Notes under the pieces: model-generated
What the model saw: only the letters and a program-made list of their open reading frames with translations
The model's database searches: none
What the model was told of the DNA's origin: nothing
Assembly: GCA_025454835.1 (NCBI GenBank)
Contig: JALONQ010000016.1
Coordinates: 1 to 64,000 of the forward strand
Direction: 5' to 3'
DNA: 64,000 nucleotides
From: Bacteroidota bacterium
Lineage (GTDB): Bacteria; Bacteroidota; Ignavibacteria; UBA10030
Program-made: the position numbers and the translations under genes
Part shown: positions 35,613 through 44,731 of the stretch, one piece after another
How positions within the stretch are numbered: position 1 is the stretch's first letter
Layout of the letters: each line of letters starts with the position of its first letter

Positions 35613-35637
35613 CGGTACGGCTTCAGCCAGGACCGCG

Positions 35638-38600
35638 TTACTTCAGCAGCAGCATCTTGCGCGATTCTGTGAATCCGCTCGCGTTGATCCGGTAGAAGTA
35701 GACGCCCGTCGCCACGGCGTTGCCCGCAGCGTTCCGGCCGTCCCACGTGACGCTATGCACGCCGGGTGCGAACTGGTCGCCCCGGACGAGCGTCCGGACC
35801 TCACGACCCAACAGGTCGAAGACCTTCAGATCGACATTCGCCCGGATGGGCAATGCAAACCGGATGGTCGTGCTGGGGTTGAACGGATTCGGGTAGTTCT
35901 GGTCGAGCGCGAATTCCGTCGGGATCTCGCTCTCTTCCACGCCCGTCGTGCCGCTGGCCGGCGGCTCGAGTTCGCGAATGATCACAGCGTCAGCCACGAG
36001 TGCCAGCGTATCCGTGCCGGCGAAGTTCGCCGCTGCGGTGTCGGCCGATACGCGCACATGGCCAAAGATACCACTACCGCCGCCGCTCAGCGTGTCGGCC
36101 GCCCTGAACGCATCCTGTCCGCCGCGGATGAACCAGTAGTTGCCGAGGAACACCTCAGCCACGCCGCGCGCGATCGCCGTGCGGCCATTCTGGCTCACGA
36201 CGGTATCCCGTCGGGGAGCACCGCCACCCGGGAAGACCGAGTACTTGGCCGCGGGCGCAGCGCCTGACAGGCCCGCCGGAATGGCGGCGTAGACGCCGAC
36301 CCACATCGAATCGCTCTGGCCGAGTTCAGCCGGGAGGAGCGGATACCATTCGAAATAGCCCTTGGTGTTGAGCTTCATCGGGAGCATCCGACGGCTGTTG
36401 CCGATGCCGATGCTGTCGGCCACGCCGACCGTCTGGATCTGCCACCGCGTCATCTTCGTCTTGTCCCAACCGTTCAAGTAGAGACCGTCGAGCGCCGGGT
36501 AGGAACCGCGGTCGGTCACCAGACCGCCGTCGTCGACCGTGAAGATGCCGCCGATGCCATTGCCGACCACCCGGACGAGGAGCAGGCTGTCGCGCGTTGA
36601 GTTCGAGACGATCTCGAGCGTGTCAACATAGCCCGGGGTGATGCGATTCGGCGCAAAGGCCACCGTCACCTTCAACTCGCCGCTGATGGCGCGCAGGAAG
36701 GTCGGATACGCCGGCGCGCTGACAACGGAGAAGCTGCTGCCGTTGCGGAACCGCATGTTGCTGATGACGAGCTGCGATTCACCGCGGCTTCCGATCGTGA
36801 ACTCACGTTTGTTCAGCGTGCCCGTCGGGCCCGCCGGGTTGCGGAAGTTCACGTCGCCGAAGTCGATCGATGTGGTAGGTGCGACGTTGACGCCGATAAG
36901 GGCGCCCGTCGGGACCTTGCGCACCCGAAGGAGGTCAACGCGCAGCAGGACCGAGGTCGTACCTATGTCCAACTCACTCTTGCGGGCCACGGTCACCCTG
37001 ATCGGTCCGCCTGGCGACAGCTTAAAGGTCTTCAATGAATTGCCGACCTGTATGAAGCCCGCCGCTTGGTTAAAGGTCGAGAAGAGGGCTGTATCCTGCG
37101 GAATGCCGAACGTGTGATTCACCCGCATGATGCCCTGTGTGTGGCCGTTCGAGGAACCAGCAGGACCGCTATGTTCGAGAATGTAGTCGCCGAACGTGCT
37201 GATGGTATTGTAGACCAGATCGGGCAATTCGAAGTCAAAATATGCCTCATGGGGCGTGGTCGCTGCACCAGCGGTGTTCACTCGGCTGCTGAGATTTGCC
37301 CCCGTGATGGGGAACATCGGTGAGGCTGTTGAGTTCGCCCAAGTCCCGGTCGCAAGTTCAGTGTAGCGCGGAAGTGTTGTGACCGAAGGAGGAGCCGGGG
37401 CGCGGAAGTGCGGTTCCGTGCCGCCAACGGAGGCGTTGAGGATGAAGTTGTAGTTCAGACCCTCGCCGGACCAGATGATGTAGGCCTTCGGCTCCTTCGG
37501 GTCGTTGCTGGTGATGACCAGCGAGTCGCGCGCGAAGCCCTCTTGGAAGGGATTGAACGCAATCTGCACGTCGAAGTATCCACCCGACTCGATGCCGCCG
37601 CTGACCGTCATCGGCGGGATCGCCAACGTTGTGCCCGCGGTGTAGTTCTTGAAGTAGAACCACGGGACCGGCGTGAGCGTCGGGAAGAAGGTCATGTCGG
37701 TGACCTTCAGCGTGTCCGTACCGAGGTTGTACAGTCGGTAGTTCCGGACATTCTCGTCGCCGACCGTCACCTGCGGAGCATCCTCCTGCACACGGACCGC
37801 GGTGAAGTTGATGTCGCGGCGGCCGAACTCCAGGTCAGCCGGCAGGCGGCTGCGAAGCAGCCGGATGGCGTCGAGTCGCATGAAGGTGGAGCTGCGCTCG
37901 TCGGCCCCGATCGTGACCGACATGGCCTGTGGACCCACGCCGGCGTAGTAGTGCACCGCCATCGGCAGCCACGTCCCGGTCGCGTACAGGGCCGAGTTGT
38001 GGTCGAGCAGGTTCAGGCGGAAGCTGTCGATGATGCCGCCGAAGCCGAACTTCCGGAAGTGTACATAGTAGTTCGCGCCGGCGTTCGGGCTGTTCAACAT
38101 GAAGTGATAGGCCAGATACGTGCCCGTCGAATCAAGATTGAACGTCCACCGGGCGGAGGATCCGTTCGCAGAACCGGAGAGGTTCGGTGAACGGCGGTGC
38201 GTGCCTCCATAGCCGGCAGCATTCTGCCAGAACGGACCGGACTCCTGGTAGCTCGAATCGGGGCTCTGGATCGAATAGCCCTCGATACCGGAGGCGTTGT
38301 CCACCGTCCAGTAGTCGAGCGGGTCGGGCTGATAGTTGATGTCGCCGCGGCCGTTCAGCGCGATCCGGTAGGGGTTCGTCGCCAGGATCGTCGTCGGGAT
38401 GTTGTTGCTGATGACGAGCGTGTCACGGAAGAGCCCGTCGGCCGTCGGCGTGAAGCGGATCACGATGCTGACCGAGTCACCCGCGTTCAGGGCCTGACTG
38501 GCGGTGTTCGTCAGGATGACGAATTGCTGGCCGCGCGTAAGCGTCAACCCGGTGAGCGTGTAGTTCGTCTTCGTCCGGTTGAAGACCTTGATCGTCGTGT

Positions 38601-40605
38601 CTTTTGAAGAGGCGACCGGAACGCCACCGACAGCGATGGGCGAAGCCGAAGGCACAAATATGATGTTCGTGAGGACCGTGGCCGAGACCGGGACACGGAA
38701 CGGTGCCGCCTGGTATCCGGCGGCGTAGACCAGGACGGTATCGCGGATCACCTGGCCGTTCGAATCCGTGGGCTGCGTCGTGAATTGCACACTGAATTCG
38801 CGCGTCAATCCGGCTCCGACGATTTCAGCCGTGGGTTTGGCGATGAACGAGTAGTTCGGCGACTTCTCGTCGAAGGCGACGCTGTCGACCGTCAGCGTGA
38901 TGTCCTGCAGGTTGAGGATACGCAGCGGAAGTGTCGAGGTCAGGCCGAAGGAAACGTTGCCGAAGGCGAGGGTGGAAGCATTGGCCGTGTTCACAACGTG
39001 TGCGCGACGCGTTCCCTGACCCTTGATGACAAGCTTGATCGGGCTGCCGTTCGGGTCGTTGCTCCAGACGAAGATCGTGTCGGTGTAGACCTTCGCCTCT
39101 TTCGGCCGGAACGTGAAGGAGAGCACGCGGTCATACGCAGCGCCAACACGATGAAGATACGGGGTGGGGACGAGACTCTTCCACGCCGTGCCCGTGATGG
39201 TGATGCTGTCCACGAGGACAGAGTCTTTCAGGTCGTTGAAGACCTGGACCCTTGCCAACTTCAATGAATCGATGCCGACGCCCGGGACCGTCGAACCGTT
39301 GGTGACCTGCGTCTGCCAGACGGCCAGTGTGGGTGATGTGAGCGTGGTATACGAGCGCGTGAAGTCGAGCCCGGCGTTGATCGTGTAGTAGCTGGTCTCA
39401 TCGATCGTGGTGGTGCGGTTGGTGTTGCCCGAGTGCGCGCCGAACCGTAGTGAGGCGCTCGTCCGGGCCGAGAGGGCCAGCTTCAGCGGGGAGCTGTTGA
39501 GCACCGCGCTGTTGTGCGTGATCACGAGCGTGTCGAGGTCGCGGCCAGGGGCCGTGCCCACGTACGACGTGTAGACCCACACGGTGCTCGTTTCGGGAAC
39601 GGCGAACGGTGGCGCCGGTGTGAACGTGAATTCATCGTTCACGTTCGCAAAGCCGGTCACGTTGATCGACGCCAGCCCGTTGTTCCGGATCTGGAAGCTG
39701 TCGAGCTTCGCGACGCCCGGACGCAGCGTATCGCTCACCCATGACAGACCCGTGATCGCGGCACCGGCCGAGTTGCGGGTCAGGATCGGATTGGTCCCCG
39801 TGCCGCTGAGTGGTATGGCGATCGTCCCGGCCGCATAGGTCAACTTCACCGTGTCGGCGACGGCGCCGACCGCATCGGGAGTGAAGGTGACATAGTACCA
39901 GGCTGAATCCTTTGAAGCCAGGGTCGGCGTCAGGTTGCCATTCTTCGCCGTGACGACATACTGCGTCTTGGCGTTGGTGACGGCCGTAATGGTGGCCGAC
40001 GTGGCCGACGTGTCCTTCACGAAGAAGGAGTCAACCTTGGCGACGTTACCGAGGACCGAACCGAACGCGATCGACGTCTTGCTGACGGTGAGCTGCGGCG
40101 GGAAGTATTCCGTCACCAGCACATCGTCGACGTAGAATCCGCCGGAGACATAGTTCACCGTCGCGAACTTGATGTAGTAACTGCCGAGAAGGTTGAGCGT
40201 GATCGACTTCTGGAAAAACGTGAGGCCAAAATCGCCACCCGCCCCTTTGCTCGGGTAGGTGCCCTTGTCGGTCCACGTTGTGCCGTCGGTCGAGACCTGG
40301 ACCCTGACCGACAGATTCGAAGCATCATTGAACGCGGCGAGCCAGAAGGTGAGCGTGCCGGGATTGGTCACCAGCGGACTGCGGACCGCATGGCTGTCGG
40401 CAGTGACCTCCCCCCATCCGGCGTATTTATCTGAATTGTGCCCATAGCCGGCGAGATTCCAAGTTTGGGCGTTCTGGAACACCCATCCCGGGACCGCCTC
40501 ACCGCTGGCCGCAATGGACTCGAAATTCTGCTGCAAGACGTACGTCTGGCCGACTGACACCGATACCAGGAGCACGACCATGCAGAACGTGGTAAGAAAT
40601 CGCAT
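35638..40605 (-). CDS. Giant T9SS cargo with choice-of-anchor/HYDIN-like repeats
   Basis: The 1655-residue protein starts with a signal peptide (MRFLTTFCMVVLLVSVSVGQ) preceded by GGAGG. A lectin-like jelly roll (about 25-165; WVFQNAQTWNLAGYGH, STDGTTWTD) is followed by many ASH/HYDIN-like Ig modules of about 110 residues that share phrases such as VSIVIRFTPTADGLFRDTLVISNN. In the middle (about 750-920) is a golvesin-C-like module containing DSTGTYLAYHFMLNSP. The C-terminal 85 residues are the T9SS sorting domain with ALDQNYPNPFNPSTTIRFALP. No enzymatic motif is seen. It is the last gene of the operon that begins with exbB, which suggests that it is exported by, or decorates, the envelope machine encoded upstream. 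Confidence 0.85.
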   Translation of the reverse strand: MRFLTTFCMVVLLVSVSVGQTYVLQQNFESIAASGEAVPGWVFQNAQTWNLAGYGHNSDKYAGWGEVTADSHAVRSPLVTNPGTLTFWLAAFNDASNLSVRVQVSTDGTTWTDKGTYPSKGAGGDFGLTFFQKSITLNLLGSYYIKFATVNYVSGGFYVDDVLVTEYFPPQLTVSKTSIAFGSVLGNVAKVDSFFVKDTSATSATITAVTNAKTQYVVTAKNGNLTPTLASKDSAWYYVTFTPDAVGAVADTVKLTYAAGTIAIPLSGTGTNPILTRNSAGAAITGLSWVSDTLRPGVAKLDSFQIRNNGLASINVTGFANVNDEFTFTPAPPFAVPETSTVWVYTSYVGTAPGRDLDTLVITHNSAVLNSSPLKLALSARTSASLRFGAHSGNTNRTTTIDETSYYTINAGLDFTRSYTTLTSPTLAVWQTQVTNGSTVPGVGIDSLKLARVQVFNDLKDSVLVDSITITGTAWKSLVPTPYLHRVGAAYDRVLSFTFRPKEAKVYTDTIFVWSNDPNGSPIKLVIKGQGTRRAHVVNTANASTLAFGNVSFGLTSTLPLRILNLQDITLTVDSVAFDEKSPNYSFIAKPTAEIVGAGLTREFSVQFTTQPTDSNGQVIRDTVLVYAAGYQAAPFRVPVSATVLTNIIFVPSASPIAVGGVPVASSKDTTIKVFNRTKTNYTLTGLTLTRGQQFVILTNTASQALNAGDSVSIVIRFTPTADGLFRDTLVISNNIPTTILATNPYRIALNGRGDINYQPDPLDYWTVDNASGIEGYSIQSPDSSYQESGPFWQNAAGYGGTHRRSPNLSGSANGSSARWTFNLDSTGTYLAYHFMLNSPNAGANYYVHFRKFGFGGIIDSFRLNLLDHNSALYATGTWLPMAVHYYAGVGPQAMSVTIGADERSSTFMRLDAIRLLRSRLPADLEFGRRDINFTAVRVQEDAPQVTVGDENVRNYRLYNLGTDTLKVTDMTFFPTLTPVPWFYFKNYTAGTTLAIPPMTVSGGIESGGYFDVQIAFNPFQEGFARDSLVITSNDPKEPKAYIIWSGEGLNYNFILNASVGGTEPHFRAPAPPSVTTLPRYTELATGTWANSTASPMFPITGANLSSRVNTAGAATTPHEAYFDFELPDLVYNTISTFGDYILEHSGPAGSSNGHTQGIMRVNHTFGIPQDTALFSTFNQAAGFIQVGNSLKTFKLSPGGPIRVTVARKSELDIGTTSVLLRVDLLRVRKVPTGALIGVNVAPTTSIDFGDVNFRNPAGPTGTLNKREFTIGSRGESQLVISNMRFRNGSSFSVVSAPAYPTFLRAISGELKVTVAFAPNRITPGYVDTLEIVSNSTRDSLLLVRVVGNGIGGIFTVDDGGLVTDRGSYPALDGLYLNGWDKTKMTRWQIQTVGVADSIGIGNSRRMLPMKLNTKGYFEWYPLLPAELGQSDSMWVGVYAAIPAGLSGAAPAAKYSVFPGGGAPRRDTVVSQNGRTAIARGVAEVFLGNYWFIRGGQDAFRAADTLSGGGSGIFGHVRVSADTAAANFAGTDTLALVADAVIIRELEPPASGTTGVEESEIPTEFALDQNYPNPFNPSTTIRFALPIRANVDLKVFDLLGREVRTLVRGDQFAPGVHSVTWDGRNAAGNAVATGVYFYRINASGFTESRKMLLLK

Positions 40606-40701
40606 GTCGGACCTCCGTGATGTATGAGTGGAATGAAGGATGATGCCGTTGACAATGTGAAGAGGGTACAGGCTACTGCCCCGCGGCGCCTCGCACGCGG
40701 C

Positions 40702-41157
40702 TCAGCGGGGGACGATCACATGCAAGATGGCGGACGGGCGTCCTACGTAGTTGCGCAGGTCTCCGTTCGGGATGACACGGTAGTACACATCAAGACTGTC
40801 GCTCTGGATACCCTGGAATTGCGACGATGAATCGGCGTAGAAGGGAGAACCGAGAGCGGGCTTACGGACGAAATCCAGGAAGCTGAGAGAAGCGATGGTG
40901 GTGTCGTTGATGGACCGTTGGATGTCCCAGGTCCGGATGTTCGTATTGAGGGTGTCATACCGCCACGTAAGAAGCACCCGGCGCTTGCCGGCGGAGGTGG
41001 AGCCCACTTGCGCCTGAAGCTCCAAGACCTCGGGTACGAACGAGAGGTGGATCGGGTCGACGACGTCGACGGGGCCGGTGCAACCCGCCCCGACAAGATA
41101 GGAGAATAATCCAGCAAGGCAAGTGACGACGAGGGGGTTGAGCGTTGTGCGTTTCAT
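40702..41157 (-). CDS. Small lipoprotein, FnIII-like, unknown role
   Basis: This 151-residue protein has a lipoprotein-type signal, VTCLAGLFSYLVGAGCTGP, with the cysteine at residue 26. The rest reads like one fibronectin/Ig-like fold (KRRVLLTWRYDTLNTNIRTWDIQRS). I do not recognise a family. It lies seven bases downstream of the DUF5683-like gene and 96 bases before the giant T9SS protein, within the same transcription direction. A small outer- or inner-membrane accessory lipoprotein of the operon is the best description. Confidence 0.65.
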   Translation of the reverse strand: MKRTTLNPLVVTCLAGLFSYLVGAGCTGPVDVVDPIHLSFVPEVLELQAQVGSTSAGKRRVLLTWRYDTLNTNIRTWDIQRSINDTTIASLSFLDFVRKPALGSPFYADSSSQFQGIQSDSLDVYYRVIPNGDLRNYVGRPSAILHVIVPR

Positions 41158-41164
41158 GGGCGTG

Positions 41165-41740
41165 TCAAAATCGATACGTCAGGGTTGAGACCATTCCACG
41201 ATCAGGGTCGACGGAGAGGCCCATGGTCGGTCCTGGGGCCTTGAAAGCGCTTCCAAACGCCTGTTCTCCCAGATCTTCGGAGAAAAGGACCGCATCCACG
41301 ACACTCGCCAGCCAGAACGCCGCCGTGAATTTCAGGAACAGGTCGCGACGTTTGACATCTTTCTGCTGAATATCTCTCGTTTCGAGCATCTGACGCCAGA
41401 GAGCCTCTGCCTCGACCCAGTTCACCGATTGATTGTACAGCGCCGACAACTCCGTCAGGCGTTCGTTCCTGCCGATCGTGTTGTTCTCGGCGAGAACGGT
41501 GACGAGTCCGCTGCCAAAGAACCCCAAGGTCAGTATCGTCCCCTTCGTCGAATGGCCAAGATACGACTGGCCGGAGCCGGGAATGATCGTCGAGAGGAGG
41601 ACGGCTCGCGCTTTTCGCGTCGACCAGCCGAAGACGGTCGTGTCGCGCATTTGAGCGGCCAGATCGCCGGTCATGCCGGCGACGAGCAGCATGACGAAAG
41701 CGGCTCGGGTGAGGCCCGTTGCATTGGGTCGAGAGGTCAC
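41165..41740 (-). CDS. DUF5683-like membrane protein
   Basis: The protein (about 191 residues from a GTG at 41740) has a signal-like N-terminus (AAFVMLLVAGMTGDLAAQ). The core LSTIIPGSGQSYLGHSTKGTI is typical of DUF5683-type Bacteroidota proteins, and a second hydrophobic segment (LTLGFFGSGLVTVLAEN) follows. The last third has another hydrophobic stretch near FLKFTAAFWLASVVDAVLF. A longer reading from 41866 would overlap the preceding gene by 65 bases and is less likely. The function is unknown; the family is often found with envelope or cell-shape genes. Confidence 0.6.
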   Translation of the reverse strand: MTSRPNATGLTRAAFVMLLVAGMTGDLAAQMRDTTVFGWSTRKARAVLLSTIIPGSGQSYLGHSTKGTILTLGFFGSGLVTVLAENNTIGRNERLTELSALYNQSVNWVEAEALWRQMLETRDIQQKDVKRRDLFLKFTAAFWLASVVDAVLFSEDLGEQAFGSAFKAPGPTMGLSVDPDRGMVSTLTYRF

Positions 41741-41801
41741 ATTGTCACCGTGTTTTCGATGTCGTTCATTCACGAAATGGCATCCGGTCCGGGACCGAAT
41801 G

Positions 41802-43256
41802 TTACCGGGTGATGGCATACTGGATGATGTTCGCTCCGAGGGTGAACTGGTCGACGCTTCCGGCATCGCCCCGGTCCCAGACCATGGAGTACGCCTTCGT
41901 CGACATGATGGCGACGAGACGGTTCCTGTAGGTCAGACCCATCAAATAGTCACGCCGGCCCGGCATGTTCTCACGGTCGTCCATACCTTCGGGAAGTGCG
42001 GTCAGTTTCTTCCAGGAGCGGAAGATCGCATGGTCGGTCGCGATCGCGCCCACGCGGGCCTCCGGTCCGATCTTCGCGCCGATGACCTCGAGAAGTTGTT
42101 CGCCTCGCTGCGGATACTGATACTTCGTCGAGAAGGCGGCATTGTCGATGACAAGCACGGACCCTTTCTTGAGGACATCGGCGATCCCGGCGACCTCCAC
42201 TTCCGTCAGCACGGGGTCAGACGGTCCCGCTAACAAGAAGAGGATCTGGGCATTGGGAAGGTCCGACGACTCGCCGCTGCTCGTCTTGATCGTCGCTTTG
42301 ATCTTCAAGCTGTCGCGCAGAAAGCGGCTGAGTGACGCCAGCGCCCGCGGTTGAGCGTTCCACTCCTCGGTCCCGGCCGCCACCTCGTCTTCGCTCGGCG
42401 GTCGATATCGGATCTGATGGATCTCGACGTCCCGGTAGTCATCCGGCCTCGTCGTGTCGGCCACCACCGCGCGAACCTCGATCGTCTCCTTCCGGAGCGG
42501 AACACGCTTGAAGTAGAAGCTGATCGTCGTGAACTCGCTCGGCTCGTTGTTCTCGTCGTAGCCGAGGATGAAGTCCTTGAACACCAGCTTCGCCTGCTGG
42601 ACCGATTCGTCGAGCGGGTCGTAGACGACGAACCCTTCACGGTTGTCGCCGGCGTAGACGGGGCGGCCCAGGTAGAGGACGGTGGTGCGGATGATCCCCA
42701 TGCGGCGCTCGAAGATCTCGTCCTCCACGCCGCTGGCCCCCTTGCGGCGCTTGTAGTACGCTTCCAGACTGAAGCTCTTGCTCGTCTTTTCTTCCCGTCC
42801 GTACCCGCTGAACAGGTCCCCGCGGTCTGAAAGCAGGAACGAACGCTCCGGGTCGAAGTTCAGCTTCGGGGCCGAATAGTTGTAGATGCTCACGCGGAAG
42901 ACGGAGAACCGGTTGGGGGTGATGCCCGCCTTGGGGTCGACCCAGTTGGCGTAGGTGAACGGGTTCGAGGAGAACTCGTAGTCCCGTGATTCCTCGGGGA
43001 ATTCGACGTTGTTCAACTGATAGTCGGGCACGTATTTCACCTCGACCTTGAAGCTTCCCCGGCTGAAGACGATGGCCGTGGTGTCGCGATTGACGCCGAG
43101 CGACGTGTCGCTGAGCGAAGCGATCATCTCGAGGTCGGGGACGAGCGTGTATTCCTCGACCTCCGGGGGGAAGAAAAGATAGCGGTAGGCGTGGTCACAC
43201 CCGGCCGCCAGGGTCGCAAGGAAGAACGCGAGGAACAACTGTCTCCGTCGGGTCAT
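41802..43256 (-). CDS. DUF4159-like lipoprotein
   Basis: The 484-residue protein starts with a lipoprotein signal, LFLAFFLATLAAGCDHAYRY. Its N-terminal part (about 20-260) is strand-rich with no family I recognise. The C-terminal part (about 330-484) matches DUF4159 in order: AQILFLLAG, then the loop VLKKGSVLVIDNAAF, then ATDHAIFRSW, then NRLVAIMSTKAYSMVWDRG and the final LGANIIQYAITR. The domain has a class I glutamine-amidotransferase-like fold but I see no catalytic Cys-His-Glu set. The stop of the upstream DUF4159/TM gene is only four bases before its start, so the two are a matched pair, one lipid-anchored and one in the inner membrane. Confidence 0.75.
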   Translation of the reverse strand: MTRRRQLFLAFFLATLAAGCDHAYRYLFFPPEVEEYTLVPDLEMIASLSDTSLGVNRDTTAIVFSRGSFKVEVKYVPDYQLNNVEFPEESRDYEFSSNPFTYANWVDPKAGITPNRFSVFRVSIYNYSAPKLNFDPERSFLLSDRGDLFSGYGREEKTSKSFSLEAYYKRRKGASGVEDEIFERRMGIIRTTVLYLGRPVYAGDNREGFVVYDPLDESVQQAKLVFKDFILGYDENNEPSEFTTISFYFKRVPLRKETIEVRAVVADTTRPDDYRDVEIHQIRYRPPSEDEVAAGTEEWNAQPRALASLSRFLRDSLKIKATIKTSSGESSDLPNAQILFLLAGPSDPVLTEVEVAGIADVLKKGSVLVIDNAAFSTKYQYPQRGEQLLEVIGAKIGPEARVGAIATDHAIFRSWKKLTALPEGMDDRENMPGRRDYLMGLTYRNRLVAIMSTKAYSMVWDRGDAGSVDQFTLGANIIQYAITR

Positions 43257-43260
43257 GCCG

Positions 43261-44694
43261 TCACTTTCGCTGGTATTCTGAAGCCACCTTGGCCCGGATC
43301 TGGTCCATGAGACCCCCCTTGGCAGTGCTGGCGTAAACGATGATGTTGATGCCGAAATGGAGCTGTCGTGTGTTGTCGAGCGGACCGCCATTGGCCGACG
43401 AGACGAACCGCCACTCGCTCCAGGCGTGCGTGTAGCCCTTGCTGGAGTAGAGCACGGCCAGCCGGCCGTTGAGGAAGATGCCCTCGAGGTACGGATACCG
43501 CTCGTTGAACCGCGTCGGGACCGCCGAACCGCCGACCGAGGTCAGCGGGACGTTCGCGTTGTCGAGACCCGGGGGCGGACCGTCAAAGTCCTCCCACGAA
43601 TGGTAGAGTTGGTGCTTCGACTGGAGCCGTTCGAACTCCGCGTCGTACCCGAGCGCGTCCTTCAGCAAGGCGCGGGAACTCTTGTTGAAGGCGCCCGGTA
43701 TGTTGGCGAATCCGTCGTCGATGAAGAGGAAGCCTCCGGCACGCAGCCACTTGCCGAGGTTCTTGGCCTCTTGCGGCGTGTACTGTACCGCGGCCGTTTG
43801 ACCCATCATGATAATGATGGGGATGGAGAAGAGGGCCTGGTCGTCGAGACGCACATTGCCGGACAGCGTGATCTTGATATCGGTGCTGTCCATGGCGTAC
43901 GCCATCAGCGCCGGCAGGGCACGCGGATAGACATTCCAGCCGTCCTCGCCGTTCGGTTCAGATTTCGACGCCCGCCAGCGCAACTGGTAGAAATTCAGGT
44001 GGCCCGAGATCTTCTTTTTGTTCGTGCGGTCCTGAACGACGAATCCTTCGAACCGGTCGGAGAAGTTCGTATAGTCGACGAGGTCGTCGCGCATCGTCTG
44101 CAGGCCCGTGCCACCTCCGCGCAGATTCACGATATCGTCGGCGATGTCGGGCTGGAAATCGACGCCGCCGGTCTGTCCTTCGCCCCATCCCAACCGGCCT
44201 CCCGCGGAGAGGCTCCGGCCGAAGGCGACCGCGCCGCCGGGAATGCCCCACGATGCTTCCGCCGCGCCCGCCCCACCCGTGAGCGCGCCGTAGAAAATGC
44301 TACCCTCCGTCCGGTTGCCGCGCGCCGACGCCCGTGCGGTCGGGGTCGTCGTGGTCTGTTCGACCCGCGTGACCTCCGTCGGCGTGAACTTGATCTCGCG
44401 CGGCGTAAAGGTCTGGGCGTACGACGGCGTCTTCGACACCGAGAACGACTTCGCGAGCCGGGGCGCGCGCAGTTCGAACCGAATGGGCGGCTCGACGAGG
44501 TCGTACCCGTCGCCGTCGGCCTGCACGGACGCTTCATGCGCACGTTCCGTCGTCGCGACTCGGAATGAGAAGGTCAGAATGAGGTGCATGCCCGCGGCGA
44601 TAAGAAAGCCGAGGGCGAACATCTTCTGGTATGTCCGCTTCCACTGACCGAGCTGAATGCGCGGTGCAGCCGGAGCGGTCGTGGATTCGCTCAT
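43261..44694 (-). CDS. TonB-like transmembrane protein fused to DUF4159
   Basis: The 477-residue protein has a short cytoplasmic N-terminus, one transmembrane helix (residues about 25-44, FALGFLIAAGMHLILTFSF) and a periplasmic remainder. The histidine at residue 37 inside the helix and the following VEPPIRFELRAP/ SYAQTFTPREIKF stretch resemble the N-terminal part of TonB-family energy transducers. A Gly-rich linker (about 120-175) leads to a C-terminal DUF4159 domain (about 280-465). This contains SIPIIIMMGQTAAVQYT, LRAGGFLFIDDGF, HQLYHSWEDFDGPP, LEGIFLNGRLAVLYSSKGY and LHFGINIIVYA. There is no TonB C-terminal domain. Because exbB and two exbD genes lie in the same operon, it may be the element they energise; this is inference. 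Confidence 0.78.
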   Translation of the reverse strand: MSESTTAPAAPRIQLGQWKRTYQKMFALGFLIAAGMHLILTFSFRVATTERAHEASVQADGDGYDLVEPPIRFELRAPRLAKSFSVSKTPSYAQTFTPREIKFTPTEVTRVEQTTTTPTARASARGNRTEGSIFYGALTGGAGAAEASWGIPGGAVAFGRSLSAGGRLGWGEGQTGGVDFQPDIADDIVNLRGGGTGLQTMRDDLVDYTNFSDRFEGFVVQDRTNKKKISGHLNFYQLRWRASKSEPNGEDGWNVYPRALPALMAYAMDSTDIKITLSGNVRLDDQALFSIPIIIMMGQTAAVQYTPQEAKNLGKWLRAGGFLFIDDGFANIPGAFNKSSRALLKDALGYDAEFERLQSKHQLYHSWEDFDGPPPGLDNANVPLTSVGGSAVPTRFNERYPYLEGIFLNGRLAVLYSSKGYTHAWSEWRFVSSANGGPLDNTRQLHFGINIIVYASTAKGGLMDQIRAKVASEYQRK

Positions 44695-44731
44695 GTACTC
44701 TTGATGATGTCAGCGTCCGGACCGGACGGCG

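Larger units (their letters stand above)
35282..35637. other. Gene-free stretch with palindrome and terminator
   Basis: The stretch contains the palindrome at 35358-35410 and a terminator at 35575-35612. GCGAAT/ATTCGCG-type short repeats lie between about 35350 and 35475 (for example CGCGAATGAACGC and ATTCGCGTTGATTGGCG). No gene or tRNA is seen. Confidence 0.6.
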
